From: a virus
Length of the DNA stretch: 21,127 bases
IMG/VR virus record: IMGVR_UViG_3300046804_004454
Coordinates: 1-21,127 of that record
Direction: 5' to 3' (one strand)
Shown: positions 12,657-20,937 of the stretch, in pieces
How positions within the stretch are numbered: the stretch's first letter is position 1
Layout: each line of letters begins with the position of its first letter
Program-made: the position numbers and the translations under genes
The notes under the pieces: generated by a model
Databases searched by the model: none
Told to the model about the DNA's origin: nothing
What the model saw: the letters and a program-made list of their open reading frames with translations, nothing else

Positions 12657-15600
12657 ATGTACTATATATACGATACAACGACTTTTAAGCCCATAGCAAG
12701 CCCGCAGAAAGGATATACTACTGCTACACCTATCTTATTTGATATACCTGTAGAGGTAGATATATTCCCTACTCTTAACATTGCGGGTGTAGACTATTAC
12801 TTTGGAGACGGTACTCGGGAGTATACTGCAGCTCCTCGATTATCTACAGAGCATACTTATGTAACGCCAGGTAACTATAGCGTGTCTGCTGTAGTTTATA
12901 CTGTGTCAGATATATCAACCACACCAGCTGTTCTTGCAGTTGATACCGTTGTAATTAAGAATTTTGTAGATGAAGCTGTTACGTTTGGTTATATTCCTTC
13001 TCCTACAATACCTGGATTCTATACAGAGTATCCTTACAAGGTATACTGTACTACGACCAGACTAGACACACCGCCAGTTATAGATCTATATGCTCAGTTC
13101 ACTAGATCTCTTCCGCCTCAAGAGCCTAGAAATAAATGGTCTTTTGTGAGACCAGAGTGGAAGTTTACTGATGTAGATAAAAATCTTATTAATAGTGTAA
13201 CGCCAGTATATAACGAAATTAAAATAGATCCAGATGGAAATATAAGCGATACAGGGGTTGTGGTGGGTTTATCTGGTGCGGCAGAATTTTATTTCGTAGA
13301 AGACTTGCCGAGTGCAGATCTTTATAAGAGTAATCAACCTACTCCATTTATATGGGCTACACTTAACACTGAGACAGTAGGTACAAGCAAAGACTCTGAC
13401 ATTAAGAATAATCAATTATATAGCTACAGCACCAGCAAGGCACGGGCTTTTGCTCCTCATATATCTTACTGGGTACCTCCTACACATCTCAGCATAAGTG
13501 AGAACGGTGCTAGAGAATTTTCAAACCCTAGATGGGTAGGGGCCCCGTTACCTTTCTTTGTATCAGTAGAGATCTCTTCTACTACCATACAAATAGAAAA
13601 ACATAAACCTGAGTCAAGTTTTGTAAAGTATGTACCTTATGATTTTGCACTTACAGCTACACCTGTTTTGGTGCAGGTTAATGCAGTAGATGCTACAACG
13701 CTAACTCCTTATATGCCTGTAGAGTTCAGCATATCAAATACTGATATAGGGGTTTATAGTATGAAGCAATACGACAGTGACGGTACCAGCTCGGCAGGTT
13801 TCTTAACTGGGTCAGCTGTACCATATGTAGAGCAAGACATACGTATATCTGCAGTAGCTACCTTTGATCTAGATAGTTTGTATGTTGCAGGCGAACAACC
13901 TAGTTACTCTCCGTATCTATGGTTGCCTAATCCTGCAGCTGCTTGCGTTAGTATGGTGTATTATACAGGTACATTGAATGCTTCAGTAGCAGCTGCTATA
14001 GGCTCTGGTATAGATACATACTCTACATATAACGTCAATATACCAACCATCAACAATATTAATCTAGATGCGACAGAAGGCTATACTGGTATATATACAG
14101 TAGCAGTGAGCCCTGGTCTTCAACCAGACTATACATATTATACATGGGTGGCAGACGCAGATTCAGATTACCTCTATAAAATAAATGCTAAGGGAGATAT
14201 AGTGCAATATCTGAGTCTGTCTACTCTGGCAGGCAAAAGCAAAGTTACCCCGGCCGGACTATGTATAGATTCAGAAAAGAATGTATGGGTAGCTCTATAT
14301 GATACAAGAAAGATATACAAGATCGATCCATACGGTACACCTCTGCTCAACACAGAGCCCCCTGTGAGTGTTTTCCCTGTCACCGACCCTGGAGCACCGG
14401 GTATATTTGATTCAACAGCTACTGGTGCAAGTAAATATGTAGATGTTCCCCTGATGGAGGCGACCTGTATTGATTCAGATGCAAATAATAATGTATGGGT
14501 GACATACTCTAATACATTAAGCAGCTTTTTAGTTAAGTTTGATACTAATGGTAATTATTTAACACACGTAAATACAGGAGGTACTACACCGCAAGATATT
14601 ATAGTTAAAAGAGACAATACCCTATGGGTAGCAGAGACGAGCGAGTTTCACAGTGGGGTAGGGAAGATAGTACATTATAGCTCTACAGGCGCAGTATTAG
14701 ATATAGTAGACAATATTGAGGGGTTGGGGTATATAGCTATGGATAAGGATGACGATATATGGTTTACCTACGACTTTAATAAAGTAGGTAAAATAGATGT
14801 ATCTGTATCTACTAGCGCATATACAAATGTAATAAATGTTAGCTCTTTCAATCCCTCTATCTCTGCATCTCCTATATCTTCCATAGATGCATCTATACAA
14901 TTTACAGCTTTAGAGGGTATAGGTTGTAATGATAATAATCTTATATTTGTAGTACATTCTATAGATAATAGGGTATATGTGTATGATGCTGCGGGTAGTT
15001 TAGTAGACAGTATATATATAGTACCTCATCTACAGAGAGGTATATATAACGACTCTAATAGACTTAAGGTAGACAGTGATGAGTGGATTAAATCTATACA
15101 AGTTTTAGGAGACTGGACTGGCTCTAGATGGGCTAAAAAATACTCTAATAGATATACAGGCACTATTACATTAAGTGGTCTATCTAAACCTCTTAATGTA
15201 AGAAATTTAAACCCTAACGAGTTTAGAAAAAGGAATCAAGACTTTAATATGTCTGAGTATTTAAAAAATTTAGTTAATATGGATTTCTTTAAAGATAATA
15301 ACTCTTATCTATTTGACACCGTATTACCTTCTATATACGGTGACTCTTCAAAAATAGATGATTCAGGTACTATATTTTATGAGAAGATAGCAAATTTTCT
15401 AGACAATACATCAGACATCGATACATGTGATATCGATATGCTACACAAACTGGCTACTATGCTTAGTGTAGAAATTAGTAACAGCAACACAGTAGACATG
15501 CCCTATCAGATGAAGCAAGTAATGAATTTGCTTAGTATATCTCAAAAGAAACTGTGGGGAATGAAGTGTAAGTGCAATATGAACTTTACTTCCAACTCTA

Positions 15601-16043
15601 CCTGTACTGGTGATAATATATGTAAGATTTGTGGCAAATGTAAATTAAACAATAAAGGAGATGTGATAGATATCTATAACTACACAGTCGCTGTAGGAGT
15701 GCCGTTTGTAGTCAAGGAGATAGGATTAGATTCATACTACTTACACTACCCTGTACCTATTAAAGTGACGGGGGTAGGAGGCTCTACTTCTACCTTAATG
15801 GTATATAATGCCTCTATGTTGAGTAGTGTAGGGTTTAGATCTCCTATAGAAGACAATTATAATTTCTATACATATATAAGTGCAACAAATGATAATCACA
15901 TACAAAATACTATAGACTGGGAGAACCCATACACTACAGTTAACTACAACTTGATTTCATCAGCAAATAGCTGGCAAGGGCAAGAAGAAGCTATAGATAC
16001 TATGCTAAATTATTATCTATACAAAGGACTAGAAATAATATAA
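12657..16043 (+). CDS. Giant PKD plus NHL beta-propeller protein with gp7/gpI-like C-terminal region
   Basis: The protein has 1128 residues. Residues about 30-100 form a PKD-type fold (YYFGDGT, later HTYVTPGNYSVSAVV). About 490-790 is an NHL/SMP-30-like propeller with repeated blades (NVWVALYDTRKIYKID, NNVWVTYSN, DIWFTYDFNKVGKID). About 850-970 is helical with NPNEFRKRNQDFN and a 'LDNTSDIDTCDIDMLHKLATML' stretch reminiscent of P2 gpI/tail-protein-I. A six-cysteine cluster follows (C971, 973, 983, 989, 992, 995), possibly a zinc or disulfide knot. Position after gp25 and gp6, and length near T4 gp7 (1032 aa), suggest a gp7-equivalent wedge protein carrying extra receptor- or glycan-binding modules. 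That is inference from synteny. Confidence 0.9.
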   Translation: MYYIYDTTTFKPIASPQKGYTTATPILFDIPVEVDIFPTLNIAGVDYYFGDGTREYTAAPRLSTEHTYVTPGNYSVSAVVYTVSDISTTPAVLAVDTVVIKNFVDEAVTFGYIPSPTIPGFYTEYPYKVYCTTTRLDTPPVIDLYAQFTRSLPPQEPRNKWSFVRPEWKFTDVDKNLINSVTPVYNEIKIDPDGNISDTGVVVGLSGAAEFYFVEDLPSADLYKSNQPTPFIWATLNTETVGTSKDSDIKNNQLYSYSTSKARAFAPHISYWVPPTHLSISENGAREFSNPRWVGAPLPFFVSVEISSTTIQIEKHKPESSFVKYVPYDFALTATPVLVQVNAVDATTLTPYMPVEFSISNTDIGVYSMKQYDSDGTSSAGFLTGSAVPYVEQDIRISAVATFDLDSLYVAGEQPSYSPYLWLPNPAAACVSMVYYTGTLNASVAAAIGSGIDTYSTYNVNIPTINNINLDATEGYTGIYTVAVSPGLQPDYTYYTWVADADSDYLYKINAKGDIVQYLSLSTLAGKSKVTPAGLCIDSEKNVWVALYDTRKIYKIDPYGTPLLNTEPPVSVFPVTDPGAPGIFDSTATGASKYVDVPLMEATCIDSDANNNVWVTYSNTLSSFLVKFDTNGNYLTHVNTGGTTPQDIIVKRDNTLWVAETSEFHSGVGKIVHYSSTGAVLDIVDNIEGLGYIAMDKDDDIWFTYDFNKVGKIDVSVSTSAYTNVINVSSFNPSISASPISSIDASIQFTALEGIGCNDNNLIFVVHSIDNRVYVYDAAGSLVDSIYIVPHLQRGIYNDSNRLKVDSDEWIKSIQVLGDWTGSRWAKKYSNRYTGTITLSGLSKPLNVRNLNPNEFRKRNQDFNMSEYLKNLVNMDFFKDNNSYLFDTVLPSIYGDSSKIDDSGTIFYEKIANFLDNTSDIDTCDIDMLHKLATMLSVEISNSNTVDMPYQMKQVMNLLSISQKKLWGMKCKCNMNFTSNSTCTGDNICKICGKCKLNNKGDVIDIYNYTVAVGVPFVVKEIGLDSYYLHYPVPIKVTGVGGSTSTLMVYNASMLSSVGFRSPIEDNYNFYTYISATNDNHIQNTIDWENPYTTVNYNLISSANSWQGQEEAIDTMLNYYLYKGLEII

Positions 16044-16044
16044 T

Positions 16045-19014
16045 ATGTCTAAAATAAGTATCAAAGCATATAGAAGTAAAAGTATACCGCCCGTATATTT
16101 TGTGAACACCGCTGTACTGGTAGGTGAAGTAGTATATGTTTATGTAGATCCACTGTATGCTGCGTCTCAAAAAAAGAAAATAGAAAACTATACTATAGAT
16201 TTAGGAGAGGGAGGGATCGGTACCTCTGCAAGTACTCGTGTAGAAATACTAACAAAGTCTTCAGGTTACTATAGCTGTAAACTTATTGTGAGTTACACAA
16301 CGGGAGAGATATCTGTACATGAACTTACACAAAAGATCAGAGTCTTACAGACACGGCCGGTGTACGAGTATGATAGATATAGAGTATTAAACAACTCATA
16401 TATAAAGCTACCATACTCTTTTGAAGATGTATCTGTAAAGCCAAACGAGTTTGGTGTTGCAGATGTTGTTAATGCATCTTTTAGAAAAATATATGAATGC
16501 ACTCAGTTTGTGAAAGCTCAAACTCGGGCGCTTTCCAATACCACCCCAACTGAATATATAGGGTGGCTTGGTTGTCACAGCAGTTACAAGCATAGGGGTA
16601 TTATATGGCATACCGCTAATACTACTCCAGACGTTAGTGCAGAAGCTTCTAAGTCTATAGTCTCTCCTACCTTACCTGAGTTTAATAACATTATAGATAT
16701 AGATGTAGTTGATGATGAATTATATGTATTATCAAGAGGAGATGACTATAGAAGTATCAACTTAATGGTAGATACATTTAATTTTAGCTTTGATCCTATT
16801 AAATTTGAGACTGTAAAGACATCTCTCGGTAACATTAAAGGAGCATCAAGCATAAGTGTATATAAAGCAGATAGCAAAAAAAGAGTTATATATATTGCTG
16901 ATGGCGTCGGTAACAAGGTGTACAGATTAGTCACAGTTTTAGATAGAGCTTCTCCTACTATAACAATCGAGGAATCTGCTGGCGGGTATGGTCTGAGAGG
17001 AGAGCCTACTAGATTCTTTTCTGTTAGTGAAGCATATTATACACAAGATAAGGTATATTGCGTAGACTACAACAATAATTGTATTAAAGTTTTAAATAAA
17101 AATTTAGGTTGGAAAAGTACCATATACCTTGAAGAGTTTGAATCAAATAAAATTGCCAGTGCAACTGTATGTTTAGTAAGTCAAGGTAGCGTAGAAGAGT
17201 CGCTTATTTTCGTACTTACTGAAACTAGAAGAATATATATACTTAATGAATCAGGAGAAATCTATAATGATAGAGTACCTTATTATGATCTATTAGATAT
17301 ACCTGACACACAAACACCAAAGCAAATTGTAAGAGACAACAACAACAGCTTCCTATATGTTATGTGTAATAACTATGTATATAAATATAGTGTACTAGGG
17401 CTGTTTATAGGGGCAATGGAGAACATACCATATACAGAAGAGCTGGTAGGTATGGCGGTAGATATACATAGTAATGTATATATTGCCAGTAAAGATAAGG
17501 TACATAAAGTCTTAGATATAGTAGAGAGTCACGATATATCTCACAGAGAATATGATAATATGTATTATTCTCTTCAGGATGTATTTGTTCAAGAAGAAGA
17601 ACTTTATCAGGATTGGGTAGTTAATAGATCTTTACATAGATTAGCAACCAATGTTGATCTATTACACCGTAGTATACATTCTCGGTTTGGTGTGAGTAAA
17701 GTGAACACAAAGTATGGTATGCAAACTAGATTTGCTACTATACCGGTATCCCGTATAGATGTAGCAAATTGCGATCTTGTATCAAAAATAGGAGTAGGAG
17801 TAAATGAGATGTCTCTGTCTCAAATATATAATAGAGATCTAACATACATATACTCATGCTTAGAGTCTATCATAGAAAAGGTTCAGACCTATTTAACGAG
17901 TTCAACAGATAATGGAGGAGAGTGTAAGGATGTATTTTGCTGGTCGTGGAAGAGTACTAAATGTCAGGATATAGTTTCTCCTTTCATGAGAATATGTGAT
18001 GTTAATCCTATAACATTTAAGGAGTTGACAGCTACTGATAGTAGTCAATACACAGCTGGAGAAAAGGAATGGTATAAAGCGTACAGCAGCTGCTGTACGG
18101 GTAACCGTCCCTCAGAACCTACCATCTTGACTAATTTGTTTAGCGGTGATAAAGCTAAAAATAATATAGTTAACGGTAGCTTAATAAATAGTACATACAG
18201 AACCCCTACAGGCTTAAGTGTCGGGGTAGATGGCTCTATATATGTATGTGACTTTGCTGGTAACATCATTAGACGAATAGACAACGCTACCGTATCTATA
18301 TACACAGGCAAAGCTACTGTTTCAGGGTTTGCTAACGGCAGTAGAGGGGATGCCTTATACGATGGCCCTAAGTCTTCATGGGTAAACAACAATAGTGATG
18401 TATATATAGCAGACTACAACAATCATAAAATAAGATTAGTTAGCAACACAGGTAACGTAACTACATTTGCTGATGTATATACCCCGTCGGCTGTAGTGGC
18501 TACAGATACAAATGTATATGTATGCAGTTATAGTGAGAGCTTATTATATAAATTTGATATATCAGGTACTTTAGTTAGCACATATGCAGCTTTAAGACCT
18601 CAGGGCGCAACTATAGATATATTTGGAGATGTATTAGTCACTAGCGCAGATAACCTAATATATAAACTAAACTCATCTACTGATACAATTAGTGTATACG
18701 CAGGAGATGGGGTAGCGGGAGATAAAAACGGTAATCGTACTATCGCAAGATTTAATAATCCTCAAGGTATAACTGTAGATCTGCTTAATACAGTGTATAT
18801 AGCAGACACTGATAATCACACTATAAGGAGTATATCGAGTACTGGGATGGTTGCTCGAGTAGCGGGTAGCGGTAGACCAGGTTATAGAGAAGGATATGAA
18901 GATGTGTCCTCGTTTAATCATCCTACATCTGTACTTTATAGCCCTCTGCACCAAAGCTTGTTTATAGCAGATACAGGCAATAATATTATTAGAATTGCTA
19001 CAATACTTAAATAA
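16045..19014 (+). CDS. Second giant NHL beta-propeller baseplate-associated protein
   Basis: The protein has 989 residues. An N-terminal beta-sandwich-like region (1-105) is followed by a first propeller (about 205-495; VIYIADGVGNKVYRL, DKVYCVDYNNNCIKVL). A helical connector follows (about 500-620; VFVQEEELYQDWVVNRSLHR). A Cys-rich segment holds C627, 632, 640, 651, 683 and 684. A second propeller (about 715-989) has textbook NHL blades (SIYVCDFAGNIIRRID, DVYIADYNNHKIRLVS, TVYIADTDNHTIRSIS, SLFIADTGNNIIRIAT). NHL propellers bind proteins, glycans or RNA in other systems. Here, one base after the previous NHL gene in the baseplate operon, a structural or adsorption role is the likeliest reading (inference). 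No enzymatic residues are recognised. Confidence 0.9.
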   Translation: MSKISIKAYRSKSIPPVYFVNTAVLVGEVVYVYVDPLYAASQKKKIENYTIDLGEGGIGTSASTRVEILTKSSGYYSCKLIVSYTTGEISVHELTQKIRVLQTRPVYEYDRYRVLNNSYIKLPYSFEDVSVKPNEFGVADVVNASFRKIYECTQFVKAQTRALSNTTPTEYIGWLGCHSSYKHRGIIWHTANTTPDVSAEASKSIVSPTLPEFNNIIDIDVVDDELYVLSRGDDYRSINLMVDTFNFSFDPIKFETVKTSLGNIKGASSISVYKADSKKRVIYIADGVGNKVYRLVTVLDRASPTITIEESAGGYGLRGEPTRFFSVSEAYYTQDKVYCVDYNNNCIKVLNKNLGWKSTIYLEEFESNKIASATVCLVSQGSVEESLIFVLTETRRIYILNESGEIYNDRVPYYDLLDIPDTQTPKQIVRDNNNSFLYVMCNNYVYKYSVLGLFIGAMENIPYTEELVGMAVDIHSNVYIASKDKVHKVLDIVESHDISHREYDNMYYSLQDVFVQEEELYQDWVVNRSLHRLATNVDLLHRSIHSRFGVSKVNTKYGMQTRFATIPVSRIDVANCDLVSKIGVGVNEMSLSQIYNRDLTYIYSCLESIIEKVQTYLTSSTDNGGECKDVFCWSWKSTKCQDIVSPFMRICDVNPITFKELTATDSSQYTAGEKEWYKAYSSCCTGNRPSEPTILTNLFSGDKAKNNIVNGSLINSTYRTPTGLSVGVDGSIYVCDFAGNIIRRIDNATVSIYTGKATVSGFANGSRGDALYDGPKSSWVNNNSDVYIADYNNHKIRLVSNTGNVTTFADVYTPSAVVATDTNVYVCSYSESLLYKFDISGTLVSTYAALRPQGATIDIFGDVLVTSADNLIYKLNSSTDTISVYAGDGVAGDKNGNRTIARFNNPQGITVDLLNTVYIADTDNHTIRSISSTGMVARVAGSGRPGYREGYEDVSSFNHPTSVLYSPLHQSLFIADTGNNIIRIATILK

Positions 19015-19022
19015 GTTATTAT

Positions 19023-19850
19023 ATGTACAGCAATTTTAAGCAATACTTTCTCAAAGAAGAAATAATTCAGACTGAGCTATTTGCAGACATTCTTCGTAGC
19101 TATGATCCTGCTCTGTATAATAACTACATAGATAAGCTCAATTCTGTACGTGGCACTATCAGCAAGGGTATACGTAATGATAACAATCTATGGGCGAAGG
19201 AGAAGTATAGAAATAGAATTAAAGCAGAAACAGGTACAAATATTAAATTTAAGATAAAGATAGTTTATATCGACTTAGATCTCATGAAGTTACTAGATTT
19301 ATTTCAAACATCTGCTGTAGGGTTGTTCAGAGACCATTTAGATGTTATAATACCACCTACACCTGGAGTAATTACAGTGGTCCTTAACTCTTCTGCTGTA
19401 GAGAGTGATGAGGACTTTATGAGACTTGATCCTAAAGGCGGTGGAGCATTCATGTTAGGTCACAAGATTGGACATGCAGCTGATTCTGTGTACGCAAGTC
19501 AAGCAAGAGGAGGTATAGGTCTTCATGCAAAAGAAAAGATAGCTAAAATTGAACATGACATAAGAGAGTTAATGTATAGATCTCCTCTGACGCCTGAAAT
19601 TGGTGGGTTACCCTTAAGTCACATAAGCAATCTTAAATCTGTTCAATCAGGTAGAATGACAAGTCTAACTGAGTTTGTGTACGATCTAGTAGGTCAATAT
19701 GTTAGGTTTGGAAGAGTCACTTTTAGACCTCTCGCTCCAAGGCTAGAGCAATACGCAGAACAGTTAGTGCAGTTTTCTGCTTATATTACTAAGCAAATAG
19801 AAGATATACTAAGCATATATGTAGGTCACAATATATATGATATTATATAA
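19023..19850 (+). CDS. Virion-block protein with an HxxxH motif, function unknown
   Basis: The protein has 275 residues. The N-terminus (MYSNFKQYFLKEE) resembles the short F-x-x-Y-L-x-E leader common on phage structural proteins. The middle has a beta region (KFKIKIVYIDLDLM, GVITVVLNSS), then FMLGHKIGHAADS with H147 and H151. This mimics the HExxH or HDxxH helix of zinc proteins, but the catalytic Glu is Lys148. Two further long helical stretches follow. It may be a degenerate or unusual metal-binding protein. The TAA stop lies inside the TATAAATA box of the next gene. It begins 8 bases after the second NHL gene, so it is probably cotranscribed with the baseplate genes. Confidence 0.87.
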   Translation: MYSNFKQYFLKEEIIQTELFADILRSYDPALYNNYIDKLNSVRGTISKGIRNDNNLWAKEKYRNRIKAETGTNIKFKIKIVYIDLDLMKLLDLFQTSAVGLFRDHLDVIIPPTPGVITVVLNSSAVESDEDFMRLDPKGGGAFMLGHKIGHAADSVYASQARGGIGLHAKEKIAKIEHDIRELMYRSPLTPEIGGLPLSHISNLKSVQSGRMTSLTEFVYDLVGQYVRFGRVTFRPLAPRLEQYAEQLVQFSAYITKQIEDILSIYVGHNIYDII

Positions 19851-19853
19851 ATA
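19846..19853 (+). promoter_or_regulatory. T4-type late promoter TATAAATA overlapping a stop codon
   Basis: This is a perfect TATAAATA, 5 bases (TAAGT) before the ATG at 19859. The TAA stop of the preceding gene (19848-19850) occupies positions 3-5 of the box, the same arrangement as at the nrdA end. The predicted start site is at or beside the ATG. Confidence 0.68.
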
Positions 19854-19858
19854 TAAGT

Positions 19859-20311
19859 ATGAGATCAGAACCTAAAACTTTAGAAGAAGTATATGAGCAG
19901 ATGCTGCAAGAAGGCAAGCACAGTATTACCAGATACATAGGATCTGCTGCAGCAGCTGCTAGTATGGCTCTAGGCTCAGATGATATACCTAAACCTAGAC
20001 CTGGAAAGTCTATGATTATACCGCCTGAGTATCTAGTATCTGATATACCTAAGCCTAGACCAGGAAAGTCTACCATTATACCTATATCTCCTCTCGATAG
20101 CTGGTTAACTGAGCTAAAGAAGAATAACATAAAAATAAAAGACATAGATTTAGTTATAGATGTAATTACTGGTCTTCCTGAAGTTAAAAAGGACCTATAT
20201 AATAAGACTGTTAGTAAAGATGAAGATACTGCAAAGAAGCAGATAATTACAGATATTTCATCAAAAATATCTATGCAAACTAGAAATCAATTACTTAATA
20301 CATTAAAATAA
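19859..20311 (+). CDS. Small protein with a duplicated DIPKPRPGK motif, function unknown
   Basis: The protein has 150 residues. The N-terminal helix (TLEEVYEQMLQEGKHSI) is of the kind found at the start of many T4-like virion and prohead proteins. Next come an Ala-rich segment (AAAAASMALG) and two copies of DIPKPRPGKSxIIP exactly 20 residues apart. The C-terminus is a helical domain (DSWLTELKKNN, VIDVITGLPEVKKDLY). The Pro/Lys repeats look like a linear binding motif or a spacer. No family is recognised. The gene has its own perfect late-promoter box and follows the virion block. Confidence 0.82.
   Translation: MRSEPKTLEEVYEQMLQEGKHSITRYIGSAAAAASMALGSDDIPKPRPGKSMIIPPEYLVSDIPKPRPGKSTIIPISPLDSWLTELKKNNIKIKDIDLVIDVITGLPEVKKDLYNKTVSKDEDTAKKQIITDISSKISMQTRNQLLNTLK
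19982..20082 (+). repeat. Tandem 60-base duplication inside a gene
   Basis: Two 41-base copies (19982-20022 and 20042-20082) differ at only 4 positions and are offset by exactly 60 bases. They encode DIPKPRPGKSMIIP and DIPKPRPGKSTIIP. Near-identity at both DNA and protein level points to a recent or conserved internal duplication. Confidence 0.85.
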
Positions 20312-20316
20312 TATAC

Positions 20317-20345
20317 TTGAACTCACTTAAGGGTTCTACTATATT
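20317..20345 (+). promoter_or_regulatory. Possible sigma70-type promoter TTGAAC-17-TATATT
   Basis: TTGAAC (20317-20322) and TATATT (20340-20345) are separated by the optimal 17 bases, in the only sizeable gap after the virion block. The predicted start would fall near the ATG at 20352. It overlaps the hairpin at 20319-20336, so the two readings compete. Confidence 0.33.
20319..20336 (+). terminator. Possible weak terminator hairpin after the virion block
   Basis: GAACTC-ACTTAA-GGGTTC can form a 6-bp stem (one T-G pair) with a 6-base loop, followed by TACTATATTTT. It lies 7 bases after the stop at 20311. The stem is short and the T-run interrupted, so termination would be inefficient. The same bases could instead be part of a promoter spacer. 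Confidence 0.3.
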
Positions 20346-20351
20346 TTATGT

Positions 20352-20732
20352 ATGAAATTTAGAGTTTTAGATGTAGAAAAGAAACAGTATGTAGATCCTA
20401 CGAACTTATCATACTATCTAATTTTTGAGAGTAATAATTATATTGCCGAGCAATGGACAGGATTAAAGGATAGGAACGGTACAGATATCTATGAGGGAGA
20501 TGTTGTTAACTTCTACGCTGATGATCTAGAGAAATATAAAGATAAGCTCTCTCTATATAGATGGGCATTCTTAATCTGCTCAGAGTGCGGGTGCTTAGGC
20601 TATAAGGGTATCTCTCCTGATATGCAAGCTGAGAGTGATCTTGAGTTTAAACCTCTATTTGACGTAGAGGAAGGATGTCCGAAAGACTCTAGCAATTGGA
20701 TTATTATTAAGAAACCTGAGAGATATGAATAA
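20352..20732 (+). CDS. YopX-like phage protein
   Basis: The protein has 126 residues. The segment QWTGLKDRNGTDIYEGDVV (about 34-53) is the hallmark of the YopX family, small beta-rich proteins common in phages and prophages whose function is unknown. The family is normally about 110-150 residues, so this is full length. A later CSECGC cluster (C76, C79 and C81) could bind metal and is worth noting. Start choice: ATG at 20352 gives MKFRVLD, typical of the family. A nearby ATG at 20348 is out of frame. The 3' end overlaps the next gene by 8 bases. Confidence 0.87.
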   Translation: MKFRVLDVEKKQYVDPTNLSYYLIFESNNYIAEQWTGLKDRNGTDIYEGDVVNFYADDLEKYKDKLSLYRWAFLICSECGCLGYKGISPDMQAESDLEFKPLFDVEEGCPKDSSNWIIIKKPERYE

Positions 20733-20937
20733 CATGTACGACAATATTGATATTGCTTCGTTGCTGGAAAATAACAGAGACTGGATAGGTGAGAGAGCAG
20801 AAAAGATGCTAAAGACCGCTACTGCTAAACTCGACAGCGGTATAATAACAGAATTAGAGTATGACACACTAGTTCGCCAAATCAGAGTATGGGTAGATAA
20901 CTGCAGCTGTACCTTAAGTAAGATTAAGAGTTCTTAG
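20725..20937 (+). CDS. Small helical protein, function unknown
   Basis: The protein has 70 residues from the ATG at 20725, overlapping the YopX-like stop by 8 bases. A second in-frame ATG at 20734 is equally possible. It is mostly helical and charged (RDWIGERAEKMLKTATAKL, ELEYDTLVRQIRVW) with two close cysteines (C60 and C62). No family is recognised. The overlap with the upstream gene suggests coupled translation. The 3' end overlaps the convergent partial gene by 14 bases. Confidence 0.68.
   Translation: MNNMYDNIDIASLLENNRDWIGERAEKMLKTATAKLDSGIITELEYDTLVRQIRVWVDNCSCTLSKIKSS

Noticed and set aside
18045-18392. Minus-strand frames inside the 989-aa NHL gene (also 16293-16934 and 18673-18954)
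   Set aside because: They are antisense to clear NHL repeat coding. Low-complexity hydrophobic products mirror the beta-rich codons on the other strand.
19843-20145. 100-codon minus-strand frame over the DIPKPRPGK repeats
   Set aside because: Its own repeats are just the antisense of the plus-strand duplication, and the plus-strand gene has a perfect late box and proper start.
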